Of a stretch of DNA of 9,026 nt, positions 1 through 6,732 are shown in pieces. A model generated the notes under the pieces. It searched no databases. It saw only the letters and a list, made by a program, of their open reading frames with translations, and had not been told where the DNA came from. Source of the stretch: Pseudomonadota bacterium (GTDB lineage Bacteria; Pseudomonadota; Gammaproteobacteria; UBA5335); the NCBI GenBank assembly GCA_021783685.1, contig JAJXTQ010000054.1:1-9026 (forward strand). The letters run 5' to 3'. Position numbers and translations under genes: made by a program. Each line of letters starts with the position of its first letter. Positions within the stretch are counted from its first letter, which is position 1.

Positions 1-532
1 GGCTGGCGGCCATCTCGTTCTGCGCGATCGCGCGGCAAGCCCGGCCGTGCTCCGTTTTGAAAAGCCACACCAGCAATCCGGCGGACAACAGCGCGGCAAC
101 CCCGCAGGCGATGAGCCGCCCCAGCGAAACATAGGCATCGCCGAGGGAGAACGACTGCAGCGCGTAGTCCGGGTTGGCCGAGCGGAGATCGCCGCCGAAG
201 GCGATCAGCGCGGCGTTCTGCAGGATCAGCCCGATTCCGAAGGTCACCAGGATCTGGTTGAGCTGCGGGGCCTGCAGCACGCGCTCGATCAATTGTCGGA
301 ACAACACCCATCCGGCCACGAAGCCGAGCACCAGCGTGGCCGGAATGGACCAGAGGGGATCCACGCCCCAGAGGCGAAAGGCCCAGAACGCGGCGTAGGC
401 ACCGAGCATCACCGCCTCGCCGTAGGCAAAGTTCAGGATGTTGGTGATCCCGAACCCGAGCGAAAGGCCAAGCGCCATCAGCACGTAGATGCCGCCGAGC
501 AGAAGGGCGGAGATGACCATCTGCAGCAGCAT
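1..532 (-). CDS. LivH-family branched-chain amino acid-type ABC transporter permease, N-terminal part (runs off left edge)
   Basis: Inner-membrane permease subunit of a Liv-type (HAAT family) ABC importer, which would move the ligand of the adjacent binding protein into the cytoplasm. Reading the minus strand from ATG at 532 gives 177 open codons to the window edge. The N-terminus is a hydrophobic helix (about residues 6-28), followed by the family signature NFAYGEAVMLGAY (34-46), further hydrophobic segments (about 61-78 and 137-158), the conserved stretch QILVTFGIGLILQN (93-106) and a cytoplasmic HGRACRAIAQNEMAA segment (162-176) that begins the ATP-binding-subunit contact (EAA-like) loop. 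The rest of the gene lies outside the window. A GGGA element lies about 8 nt before the ATG; an in-frame GTG at 535 is an alternative start. It follows the binding-protein gene after a 28-nt gap, so the two are probably co-transcribed, with livM/livG/livF-type genes expected further left. Transported substrate is unknown; Liv-type systems also carry amides, urea and aromatic or dicarboxylic acids. Confidence 0.93.
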   Translation of the reverse strand, partial: MLLQMVISALLLGGIYVLMALGLSLGFGITNILNFAYGEAVMLGAYAAFWAFRLWGVDPLWSIPATLVLGFVAGWVLFRQLIERVLQAPQLNQILVTFGIGLILQNAALIAFGGDLRSANPDYALQSFSLGDAYVSLGRLIACGVAALLSAGLLVWLFKTEHGRACRAIAQNEMAAS

Positions 533-560
533 CACGCGCAATCCCAGGCGGGCAAGTTGG

Positions 561-1769
561 TTATCCCACCTTGCGCGGTATCAACCGGCCGTTGGCGACG
601 TCCGGGGGGAAGACCACGACGTTGCGATTTCCCTGGATTTGGACCGCCATCAGATCCTGGAACGCCTGATGCAATGTGCCGCTGGGGGTCGCAATGAAGC
701 GCGCCTGCCCGAGTGGCGTTCGGATGTTGATCCGTTCGAGCGCTTTGACGACCGCGCCCTCGTTGTCGCCAGCCTCCTCAAGCGCGAGCAGCAGCAGCGC
801 CATGGAGCAATAGGCAATGAGATCGAGGTAGCCCGCCTCGACGTGATACCTTGCGTGGTAGGCTTTCGCCCAGGCCGACGCGCTCGGGAATATATCCGGC
901 CTCCGTTTGCTGGCTGGCCGCTCGATGCCGGCAGCATACCCGGTTACGCCGATCCAGCCCTGCCGCGCCTCGCCAACAGCTTTCTGCCATTTATCGAACA
1001 GCACATCGATCCCATCCGTCAGATACGGGACCGGCAGCTTGGAGATGCTGATCTGCTTGGCGAGGTTGGCGAGATCCGTGGTCTGCACCAGATTGATGAG
1101 CACATCCGGCGGGTTGCCTCGCAGCTGTCCGAGGATGGGGGAATAATCGTTCGCTCCGGAACGCAGAAGAAGTTCCTGGGTGATCTGAAACCCGGCCTGG
1201 GAGAAGTATTTGCGGGCGAAAGAAAGGCTGCCGGTACCGTATGCGTCGTCGGCATAGATGATCGCGGCCTTGCGACCAGTTCCAAGATAATGCCGCAAGG
1301 CCGCCGACATGGACGCCTGGTAGTGATATGCATACGGGAATGTATGGAAGAAATGCGGTTCGCTACCGACCTGCTGCTCGGTGAGCGTGCCGGTCGATCC
1401 CGGGACCACCCAGACCGGCTTGCCCTGTCGCCAAGCCGGGATCACGGCCGCGACCAGGACGCTGGAGATCGGTCCAACCATGTAGCGGATCTTCTGCTGG
1501 GACACGAATTCGTTGACCACCGACACCGCGACCTGGGCGTCGGATTGTACGTCCCTGACCAGCAGCTCCACCTTCCTCCCGTGGACCTGGCCATGGAAGG
1601 CATCGAGTGCCATCTGCACCCCGCGCTTCCCGGCGCTGCCGAACACCGCGAAGCGGCCGGTGAGCTCCAGCGGGACGCCGATGCGGATCGGTTCGGCTGC
1701 CTGTGCCGGCACCGCCGCCGCCGCCGTGAGTGCCAATGCCCCCTGGACAACGGTTCTACGCGGAATCAT
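561..1769 (-). CDS. Periplasmic substrate-binding protein of a Liv/amide-type ABC transporter (Peripla_BP_6 family)
   Basis: Extracytoplasmic ligand-binding protein, 402 aa, the usual size for this family. The N-terminus MIPRRTVVQGALALTAAAA is a signal peptide with a twin-arginine-like RR at residues 4-5 and a likely AQA-A cleavage near residue 24; there is no lipobox Cys. The mature part starts with IRIGVPLELTGRFAVFG (28-44), the typical first strand and ligand loop of type I binding folds, followed by VELLVRDVQSDAQVAV (67-82), the YMVGPISS loop (96-103) and the second-lobe AAIIYADDAYGTG (168-180). The ATG at 1769 is chosen because GGGGAGGAAT ends 6 nt upstream and the signal peptide begins there; the frame stays open to 1952, but that extension has no signal sequence and poor composition. 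It lies 28 nt upstream of the permease and downstream of a promoter/operator at 2183-2134. Binding a carboxylate metabolised by the neighbouring CoA genes is inferred from context only. Confidence 0.93.
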   Translation of the reverse strand: MIPRRTVVQGALALTAAAAVPAQAAEPIRIGVPLELTGRFAVFGSAGKRGVQMALDAFHGQVHGRKVELLVRDVQSDAQVAVSVVNEFVSQQKIRYMVGPISSVLVAAVIPAWRQGKPVWVVPGSTGTLTEQQVGSEPHFFHTFPYAYHYQASMSAALRHYLGTGRKAAIIYADDAYGTGSLSFARKYFSQAGFQITQELLLRSGANDYSPILGQLRGNPPDVLINLVQTTDLANLAKQISISKLPVPYLTDGIDVLFDKWQKAVGEARQGWIGVTGYAAGIERPASKRRPDIFPSASAWAKAYHARYHVEAGYLDLIAYCSMALLLLALEEAGDNEGAVVKALERINIRTPLGQARFIATPSGTLHQAFQDLMAVQIQGNRNVVVFPPDVANGRLIPRKVG

Positions 1770-2133
1770 GTGCTTATTCCTCCCCATCGTGGGCGGACTC
1801 GCCGCCTGGTTGCCTGCATTATGCCGGCGGTGTTGCCGCCGCACTGTTCCGTCGCCGCGCCACGCCGGTGCCGCGCCGCGGCGGCGGACGCCGCACGTCG
1901 CGTGACAGCGTGTGCAGGGCGAACAGATCGGCGTTCGCTTGCATCGACCCACCGATTGGGTGGTCGTGGGGCACGGTCATCCCGCGCGCGGTCAGCAACC
2001 GAAGCAGCGAGATTTCGACAGAGCTGCTGTCGGCAGGGGCATCCGGCCCGGTGGAAGCGCCGACTACCACCGCAGTCGACCATCGTTCCGCAGTCCGTTT
2101 GGTTCCATCCTGCTGTCAGCCTTCCGACCGAAG
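1770..2133. other. Leader region between the IclR gene/operator and the binding-protein gene
   Basis: About 360 bases without a recognised gene. If the promoter at 2183-2154 is real, this stretch is a long 5' leader of the transporter transcript. It holds one short minus-strand reading frame with near-normal codon bias (listed separately at 1819-2070) and, at its left end, the strong GGGGAGGAAT ribosome-binding site of the binding-protein gene. I see no convincing riboswitch, no rho-independent terminator with a T-run, and no repeats. Confidence 0.5.
1819..2070 (-). CDS. Doubtful small ORF or gene remnant, 83 aa, function unknown
   Basis: A minus-strand frame starting at GTG 2070 and ending at TAA 1819-1821, inside the leader of the transporter operon. 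Third codon positions are rich in G and C as in the neighbouring genes, which is why I list it. The first 60 residues look protein-like, with VVVGASTGPD, then SVEISLLRLLTARGMTVP and SMQANADLFAL. The tail from about residue 62 is a low-complexity Arg/Pro/Ala run. The pattern LL-x4-ARG-x-TV followed by MQ and a hydrophobic segment faintly recalls the C-terminal end of shikimate dehydrogenase-like proteins, a family sometimes found beside IclR regulators. That is a weak visual resemblance, not an identification. There is no clear ribosome-binding site before the GTG, and the frame is closed by TGA about 16 codons further upstream. It could be a decayed gene end, a leader peptide or chance. Confidence 0.22.
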   Translation of the reverse strand: MVVGASTGPDAPADSSSVEISLLRLLTARGMTVPHDHPIGGSMQANADLFALHTLSRDVRRPPPRRGTGVARRRNSAAATPPA

Positions 2134-2151
2134 TGTTCAAATATCTGAACA
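2134..2151. promoter_or_regulatory. 18-bp palindromic operator, probably for the adjacent IclR regulator
   Basis: TGTTCAAATATCTGAACA has perfect 6-bp inverted arms (TGTTCA/TGAACA) around a nearly symmetric AT-rich centre, and stands out in GC-rich surroundings. It begins 2 nt downstream of the predicted -10 (2159-2154) of the transporter promoter, so it would cover the transcription start, a repressor-like position. It lies directly after the IclR stop codon. A related 18-mer (14 of 18 identical in the best orientation) occurs at 8890-8907 before the catabolic operon. Assignment to the IclR protein is inferred from proximity and recurrence. Confidence 0.65.
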
Positions 2152-3003
2152 TCATTCTAGTCTCTCCCGGCGCCCGTCGTCAATCCGGGTCCGGCGGCCA
2201 ACGAGCGGCGTTTCGTCCGGCTTCCCGAGACCGCGCGAAATCGTCCGTGCGGCCTCGCGGATCAGCATCCTGCAGCGCGATGTTGCTGCCTCCGAGCGGT
2301 TGATCGGTGCCGCCATGGCAAGTGCGGCAACGACGCGACCCGCCTCGTCGTGCAATGGGGCGGCGAAACCGGCCACATCCGCCGAGACCTCCCCATGCGT
2401 GACCGCGACCCCCTCCTCGCGGATCTGGTGCAGCAGCGCGCGCAGGGTTGCGGCATGTGTCAGGGTCCGGGAGGTAAGCGGGGCAAGATCGGTTTCCCGC
2501 AGGTAGGCCTCGATCTCGGCGTCGGGCAGGCCGGCCAGCAACACCCTTCCGGCCGAGGAACAATACAACGGACGCGATGTGCCCAGCGGGACCGTGTAGC
2601 GGACGGAGTTCGCGCTCTCGACCTTCTCCACATAGACCACGCGCCGGGTTTCCCGGTCGATCACGCCGATCAACACGGTCTCGCCTGCCGCGCGCGCCAG
2701 CTCTTCCATCACTGGGCGCGCCAGGCGCGACAAGGAAACGGCGGGGACCAGCGCGAGCCCGAGACGATACGCCTCCGGCCCCAGCAGGTATTGACCGCCC
2801 GCGTGAACCAAGTAGCCGCCCGCCACCATCGCGCGCAGCACGCCGAGCAGGCTGCTCTTGGGTGCGTCCACCTGCTCGCTCACCCGCGCAAGACTGATGC
2901 CGTCGGGTGCGGCTGCCACCTCGGCCAACAGCCGCAAGGTCCGCACCGCGGCACGTGGCCCGCCGTCGGGAGCCGAAACGTCGCTTTCCATACGGCGCCC
3001 CAT
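2152..3003 (-). CDS. IclR-family transcriptional regulator
   Basis: Cytoplasmic one-component regulator, 283 aa, slightly longer than the usual 250-270 because of short extra tails. Residues about 15-75 form the winged helix-turn-helix: RAAVRTLRLLAEVA (17-30), then ISLARVSEQVDAPKSSLLGVL (36-56) as the recognition region and GGYLVHAGGQYLLGP (62-76) as the wing. Residues about 85-258 form the effector domain, with PLYCSSAGRVLLAGLP (145-160), the counterpart of the family's PLHATAxGKALLA, and AGFAAPLHDEAGRVVAALAMAAP (211-233), the effector-pocket segment. ATG 3003 is taken as the start; ATG 2991 (MESDVS) is equally possible because AGAGG lies only 2 nt before the first. The gene begins 5 nt after the CoA-transferase stop, so it is likely the last gene of the catabolic operon. 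It probably controls that operon and the transporter through the two related palindromes, and its effector is presumably the imported acid or its CoA ester (inferred). Confidence 0.95.
   Translation of the reverse strand: MGRRMESDVSAPDGGPRAAVRTLRLLAEVAAAPDGISLARVSEQVDAPKSSLLGVLRAMVAGGYLVHAGGQYLLGPEAYRLGLALVPAVSLSRLARPVMEELARAAGETVLIGVIDRETRRVVYVEKVESANSVRYTVPLGTSRPLYCSSAGRVLLAGLPDAEIEAYLRETDLAPLTSRTLTHAATLRALLHQIREEGVAVTHGEVSADVAGFAAPLHDEAGRVVAALAMAAPINRSEAATSRCRMLIREAARTISRGLGKPDETPLVGRRTRIDDGRRERLE
2154..2183 (-). promoter_or_regulatory. Sigma-70-type promoter for the transporter genes, inside the 3' end of the IclR gene
   Basis: On the minus strand TTGACG (2183-2178) is followed after 18 nt by TAGAAT (2159-2154); each hexamer matches the consensus at 5 of 6 positions. 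It overlaps the last codons and the stop codon of the IclR gene and points towards the binding-protein gene. The expected start point falls within the palindrome at 2134-2151. No experimental start is known; the call rests on hexamers, spacing and position. Confidence 0.55.
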
Positions 3004-3008
3004 TGCCT

Positions 3009-4283
3009 CTAACGCGCTTCATCCATGCCGGCGGTCCCCGCGACGTCCAGCTCCCCCGAAGCGGGCGGGTCGCAGCGGATCACCTTCCGCTCCGCCCAGC
3101 CCGCGATCTGCTGTTCCGAGCAGCCCGCTTCCAGCAGCACCTCCCGTGTGTGCTGACCCAGCACGGGCGGCGGGCGGCGCACCGTGCGGTCCAGACCGTC
3201 CGTGCGCAGCGGGATGCTGATCGCGGCGAGTGGGCCGTAGCGCGGATGCTCGTATGGCTGTACGATCCCGCGCGCCGCCACCTGCGGGGAGTCGAGCACC
3301 GTCGCCAGCGGGGCAATCGGCGCGTGGGGAACGCCGGCGGCGGTCAGGATCGCGCTCCATTCCGCGACCGTCTTCTCGCGCAGCCGTGCCCCGACCAGCG
3401 CCACCGTGGCGTCGAAGTTGCGCACCCGATCGGCGTTGCGGCAGTAGTCCGGGTGCTCGGCATAAGCGTCGAGGCCGGCCGCGGCGCAGAACTGTCGCCA
3501 CAGCTTGTCGCTGCCCACGGCCAGCAGGAGGTCGTCGTCGGCGGCCCGGAATGCCTGATACGGGCACAGCGATTCGTGGCCCGAGCCCGCTTTCCCAGGC
3601 GGCTTCCCGGTCATCCAGTAGGTCTGGATGTTGTAGCCCATGAACGCCAACGCGGTGTCGAACAGCGAGGCTTCAATGAAACGACCCTCGCCGGTGCGGT
3701 CCCGTTCGCGCAGCGCCGCCAGGATGCCGAACGCGGCCCAGAGCCCGGTGGTCTGGTCGAGCGGGGAGAACGGACTGCGTACCGGCCCACCCCCCTTCTC
3801 GCCGGTGATCGCCATGATCCCGCTAGCCGCCTGCACCATCACATCGTAGCCCGGCAGCTTGGCGTCCGGACCGGTGCGGCCGAACCCGGAGATGCTGGCA
3901 TAGATGATGCCCGGCCGGCGCGCGCGGACCTCGGCATAGCCGAACCCCAGCCGCTCGATCGTGCCCTTGCGGTAGCTCTCGATCAGAACATCGGAGGTAT
4001 CGAGCAGCCGGCCGACGATATCCCGGCCCTCTCGGGTTTTCAGATCGACCGACAGGCTGCGCTTGTTCCGGTTCACGCTCAGGAACACCGCACCATCGCA
4101 GCCGGAGCCGGCAAACGGTGGCCAGCCCCTGGTGTCGTCGCCCACCTCGGTCGGCTCCACCTTGATCACGTCGGCCCCAAGGTCGGCGAGCAGCTGGGTG
4201 CAGGTCGGCCCAGCCAGAACCTTGCCGAGGTCGAGGACGCGCACGCCCCGCAGCGGGGCGAATCCCGATATCGCGCCGCTCAT
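3009..4283 (-). CDS. CaiB/BaiF family (family III) CoA-transferase
   Basis: Cytoplasmic enzyme that moves CoA between a donor thioester and a carboxylic acid; 424 aa, normal for the family. Residues 11-45 carry LRGVRVLDLGKVLAGPTCTQ and LADLGADVIKVEP, the standard N-terminal CoA-binding signature. KRSLSVDLKTREGRDIV (74-90) and SGFGRTGP (132-139) follow. Asp176 in SPLDQTTG corresponds to the catalytic aspartate that forms the acyl-anhydride intermediate in formyl-CoA transferase (Asp169). The C-terminal part has GVPHAPIAPLATVLDSPQVAARG (317-339) and PPVLGQHTREVL (372-383), also typical. ATG 4283 shares an ATGA overlap with the stop of the upstream ligase gene, and the family homology starts right after it; the frame remains open to 4748 but that part is antisense to nothing recognisable and overlaps the ligase. 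Ribosome binding looks weak, consistent with translational coupling. The acid and the CoA donor are unknown; succinyl-CoA is a common donor for relatives. Confidence 0.95.
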   Translation of the reverse strand: MSGAISGFAPLRGVRVLDLGKVLAGPTCTQLLADLGADVIKVEPTEVGDDTRGWPPFAGSGCDGAVFLSVNRNKRSLSVDLKTREGRDIVGRLLDTSDVLIESYRKGTIERLGFGYAEVRARRPGIIYASISGFGRTGPDAKLPGYDVMVQAASGIMAITGEKGGGPVRSPFSPLDQTTGLWAAFGILAALRERDRTGEGRFIEASLFDTALAFMGYNIQTYWMTGKPPGKAGSGHESLCPYQAFRAADDDLLLAVGSDKLWRQFCAAAGLDAYAEHPDYCRNADRVRNFDATVALVGARLREKTVAEWSAILTAAGVPHAPIAPLATVLDSPQVAARGIVQPYEHPRYGPLAAISIPLRTDGLDRTVRRPPPVLGQHTREVLLEAGCSEQQIAGWAERKVIRCDPPASGELDVAGTAGMDEAR

Positions 4284-6256
4284 GCTCGGTCGCCGGCGGC
4301 TGCGCGGCTGGCGTGGATCGCGTCCACGGCGTCGGGGTTGACCAGCGACGACAGGTCGCCCGGATCCTGGTCCAGGCAGGCGGCCCGCACCACCCGGCGC
4401 ATGATCTTCATGTTGCGCGTCTTCGGCAGGTCGGGCACGGCGAGGATGAGCTTCGGCCGGTACGGGACCCCGAGGCCCGCGGTCACCGCGTGCGACAGTT
4501 CCTCCAGCAGCGCCGCGGTCCAGGCCAGGCCGGGCATGAGCGCGACGACGCAGCCCACCGCCTCGCCCTTCACCGGGTCGGGCAGGCCAATCACGGCGCA
4601 CTCGGCCACCTTGCCGGTCGCCAGCAGCAGCGCCTCGATCTCCGACGGGCCGGTGCGCTTGCCGGCGATCTTTAGCGTGTCGTCGCTGCGGCCGAGGATG
4701 TACCAATAGCCGTCGGCTTCCCGCCGCGCCCAGTCGCCGTGCCGCCACAGGCCCGGGATGGCGCGCCAGTAGCTGTCGAGATACCGCTCCTGGTCATGCC
4801 ACAGGCTGCGGGTCAGCCCCGGCGAGGCGCCGCGGATCACCAGTTCGCCGACGCTGCCGTCCGGCACGGGCTGGCCCGCCGCGTCAGTCACGTCGGCCTG
4901 CATGCCGGGGATCGCGCGGCTGAAGGCGCAAGGGCGCAGCGGCAGCACGACCGGGCAGCCGAGAATGCCGCCGCCCACCTCGGTGCCGCCGGAATAGTTG
5001 AGGAGCGGCACCCGGCGCGCGCACACGTTCTCGAACGTCCAGTGCCAGGCTTCCGGGTTCCACACCTCGCCGGTCGAAGCGACGACCCGCAGCGACGACA
5101 GATCGTGCCGCTCGATCCCGCCGCCACCGGTCTTGATGAAGCCGCGTATCGTCGTCGGCGCCAGGCCGAGGAAAGAGACGCGATGGTCGGCCACCAGGCG
5201 CCACATCCGCCCGGGATCGGGGTAGTCCGGAGCACCCTCCGCGAGCAGCAGCGAGGCACCGAGCAACGGCGCACCGATGGCGCAGAGCGGCCCGACCAGC
5301 CAGCCCATGTCGCTCAGCCACAGCATCCGGTCGGACGCACGCAGGTCCATGACCAGGCCGAGATCGGCCACCAGCTTCGCCGCGAAACCGCACTGCGTGT
5401 GCACCGTGCCCTTCGGCCGGCCGGTCGTGCCGGAGGTGTACATCAGCATCAGCGGCGCATCCGCCGGCGTGCGCTCGATCGGCGCGTCCTCCCGGCGGCC
5501 CGCGGTCAGCTCGTGGTACCAGCGGTCGCGCGGCACCGACCACGCCACCGGGGTGCCGAGGCGGCGGACCACGATCACGTGCCGCAGGCCGGGCAGCCCG
5601 ACCGCCGCCTCGTCGAGCACGGACTTCATCTCCACCACGCTGCCGCGCCGCAGGGTGGCGTCGGCGGTCAGCACCGAGACCGCGCCCGCGTCGCCCAGCC
5701 GGTCGGCCAGCGCCGCGGCGCCGAAGCCGGAGAACAGCGGCAGGATCACGGCGCCGATCCGGGCCACCGCCAGCACCGCCGCCACCGCCTCCGGCAGCGC
5801 GGGCATATAGAGGCCGATCACATCGCCGGGACGGTGGCCGAGCGCGCGCAGACCATCGGCCAGACGGCCGACCTCGGCGGCCAGCTCGGCATAGGTCCAG
5901 CGCCGGATCGCGCCGTCCTCGCCCTCCCACACCAGGGCGTTGCGGTCCCATTGCGGAGTGGCGCGATAGCGGTCGAGGCAGTTCAGCGCCACGTTGGTCA
6001 TTCCGCCCACGCACCAGCGGGCGAACGGCACGCCGTCGGCGGTGTCCAGCAGGCGCTCGTACGGGCGCTGGAAGGCGAGGCGGGCGAAAATCGCGCCCCA
6101 GAACCATTCCGGGTCGGCGTCGGCGCGGCGCAACAGCGCGTCGTAATCCGCAACGCCGTGCTCGCGCATGAAGGCGGCCACGTTGCTGCCCGCCACCAAC
6201 TCCGGCGACGGATGCCAGATCGCGTCTTCGGCCGCGGCGGGCGCGTGCGAGGTCAT
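4280..6256 (-). CDS. AMP-forming acyl-CoA synthetase, acetyl-CoA/acetoacetyl-CoA synthetase-like
   Basis: ATP-dependent carboxylate-CoA ligase (adenylate-forming superfamily) in the cytoplasm, 658 aa, full length. An acetyl-CoA-synthetase N-terminal region (IWHPSPE at 13-19, WFWGAIF at 51-57) precedes the AMP-binding domain with the phosphate loop MYTSGTTGRPKG (272-283), the A5 motif YSGGTE (421-426) and GDW (507-509). The hinge GRSDDTLKIAGKR (522-534) leads to the C-terminal domain with PKTRNMKIMRR (611-621), where Lys617 is the counterpart of the catalytic, acetylation-controlled lysine. At the acetate-pocket site, where true acetyl-CoA synthetases have WWQTE, this protein has SGGTE, so the Trp that closes the pocket is Gly423. 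A substrate larger than acetate is therefore likely. Translation starts at ATG 6256 behind AGGGAGG, in an ATGA overlap with the MaoC gene; its own stop overlaps the CoA-transferase start in the same way. It probably activates the acid brought in by the transporter, but the exact substrate cannot be told. Confidence 0.94.
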   Translation of the reverse strand: MTSHAPAAAEDAIWHPSPELVAGSNVAAFMREHGVADYDALLRRADADPEWFWGAIFARLAFQRPYERLLDTADGVPFARWCVGGMTNVALNCLDRYRATPQWDRNALVWEGEDGAIRRWTYAELAAEVGRLADGLRALGHRPGDVIGLYMPALPEAVAAVLAVARIGAVILPLFSGFGAAALADRLGDAGAVSVLTADATLRRGSVVEMKSVLDEAAVGLPGLRHVIVVRRLGTPVAWSVPRDRWYHELTAGRREDAPIERTPADAPLMLMYTSGTTGRPKGTVHTQCGFAAKLVADLGLVMDLRASDRMLWLSDMGWLVGPLCAIGAPLLGASLLLAEGAPDYPDPGRMWRLVADHRVSFLGLAPTTIRGFIKTGGGGIERHDLSSLRVVASTGEVWNPEAWHWTFENVCARRVPLLNYSGGTEVGGGILGCPVVLPLRPCAFSRAIPGMQADVTDAAGQPVPDGSVGELVIRGASPGLTRSLWHDQERYLDSYWRAIPGLWRHGDWARREADGYWYILGRSDDTLKIAGKRTGPSEIEALLLATGKVAECAVIGLPDPVKGEAVGCVVALMPGLAWTAALLEELSHAVTAGLGVPYRPKLILAVPDLPKTRNMKIMRRVVRAACLDQDPGDLSSLVNPDAVDAIHASRAAAGDRA

Positions 6257-6732
6257 GGGTTCGCCTCCCTGGGGCGGCAGCGCATCAACGCCTGGCGCCG
6301 CGCCCGGGCGACCAGCTCATCATGCTGGTTGTAGCCGCGGGTCTCGAACTCGACGATCCCGGTGCCCGGCCGCGACTTCGATTCGCGCCGGCTGATCACC
6401 TCGGTCTCGGCGCGGAGCGTGTCGCCGATGCGGACCGGCTTCGGAAACGTCACCTCGCCGAAACCGAGATTGCCGAGGGTGGTGCCAAGCGTCAGCTCGT
6501 TCACCCCGACGCCGACGACCAGGCCCAGGGTATAGATGCTGTTGACGATCCGCGAGCCGAACATGGTACCACGCGAGAACTCCTCGTCGAGGTGCAGCGG
6601 CTGCGGATTATGCGTCAGCGCGCAGAACAGCATGTTGTCCGCGTCGGTGACGGTGCGGGTGATCGCGTGGCGGAAGATGTCGCCCGGCGTCAGTTCCTCG
6701 AAGTATTTTCCCTGCGGCGGCGGGTGGATCAT
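6253..6732 (-). CDS. MaoC-like single hot-dog enoyl-CoA hydratase (mesaconyl-CoA hydratase-like)
   Basis: Hydratase-fold protein, 159 aa, one hot-dog domain, expected to add water to a 2-enoyl-CoA (or remove it) as a dimer. The N-terminal KYFEELTPGDIFRHAITRTVTDADN (9-33) is the usual MaoC opening (YFEDFxVGxxxxH...RTVTxAD). The hydratase motif region is THNPQPLHLDEEFS (40-53): His47 and Asp49 are in place, but where R-hydratases have the catalytic Asp (GDxNPxH) this protein has Asn42. Later NLGFGEVTFPKPVRIGDTLRAETEV (88-112) and SRPGTGIVEFETRGYNQ (120-136) are typical. Proteins of this look occur beside CitE-like lyases and CaiB transferases in dicarboxylate and branched-chain acid clusters. 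AGGAG lies 7 nt before ATG 6732, which overlaps the stop of the lyase gene (ATGA). Its substrate is inferred to be the product of the dehydrogenase in the same operon; a thioesterase role is a less likely alternative. Confidence 0.9.
   Translation of the reverse strand: MIHPPPQGKYFEELTPGDIFRHAITRTVTDADNMLFCALTHNPQPLHLDEEFSRGTMFGSRIVNSIYTLGLVVGVGVNELTLGTTLGNLGFGEVTFPKPVRIGDTLRAETEVISRRESKSRPGTGIVEFETRGYNQHDELVARARRQALMRCRPREANP

Noticed and set aside
561..1952. Longer 463-codon version of the binding protein
   Set aside because: The extra 61 codons lack a signal peptide; a strong ribosome-binding site and a proper signal sequence mark ATG 1769.
1766..2155. 129-codon minus-strand frame beginning at the operator
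   Set aside because: Starts at or before the predicted transcription start, has poor composition (Arg-rich tail) and no recognisable motif.
489..2303. 604-codon plus-strand open frame
   Set aside because: Antisense to the binding-protein gene and the intergenic region; Arg/His/Asp-rich composition with no recognisable domain, as expected from GC-rich codon bias on the other strand.
2907..4709. 600-codon plus-strand open frame
   Set aside because: Lies opposite the CoA-transferase, IclR and ligase genes, which carry clear family motifs; its own translation has none.
3009..4748. Longer 579-codon version of the CoA-transferase
   Set aside because: The first 155 codons overlap the ligase in another frame and show no homology; the family signature begins just after ATG 4283, which forms an ATGA overlap.
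4884..6107. 407-codon minus-strand frame inside the ligase gene
   Set aside because: Off-frame shadow of the ligase with runs of Arg, Gly and Ala.
4739..6334. 531-codon plus-strand open frame
   Set aside because: Antisense to the ligase gene; extremely rich in Arg, Gln, His and Ala without any domain.
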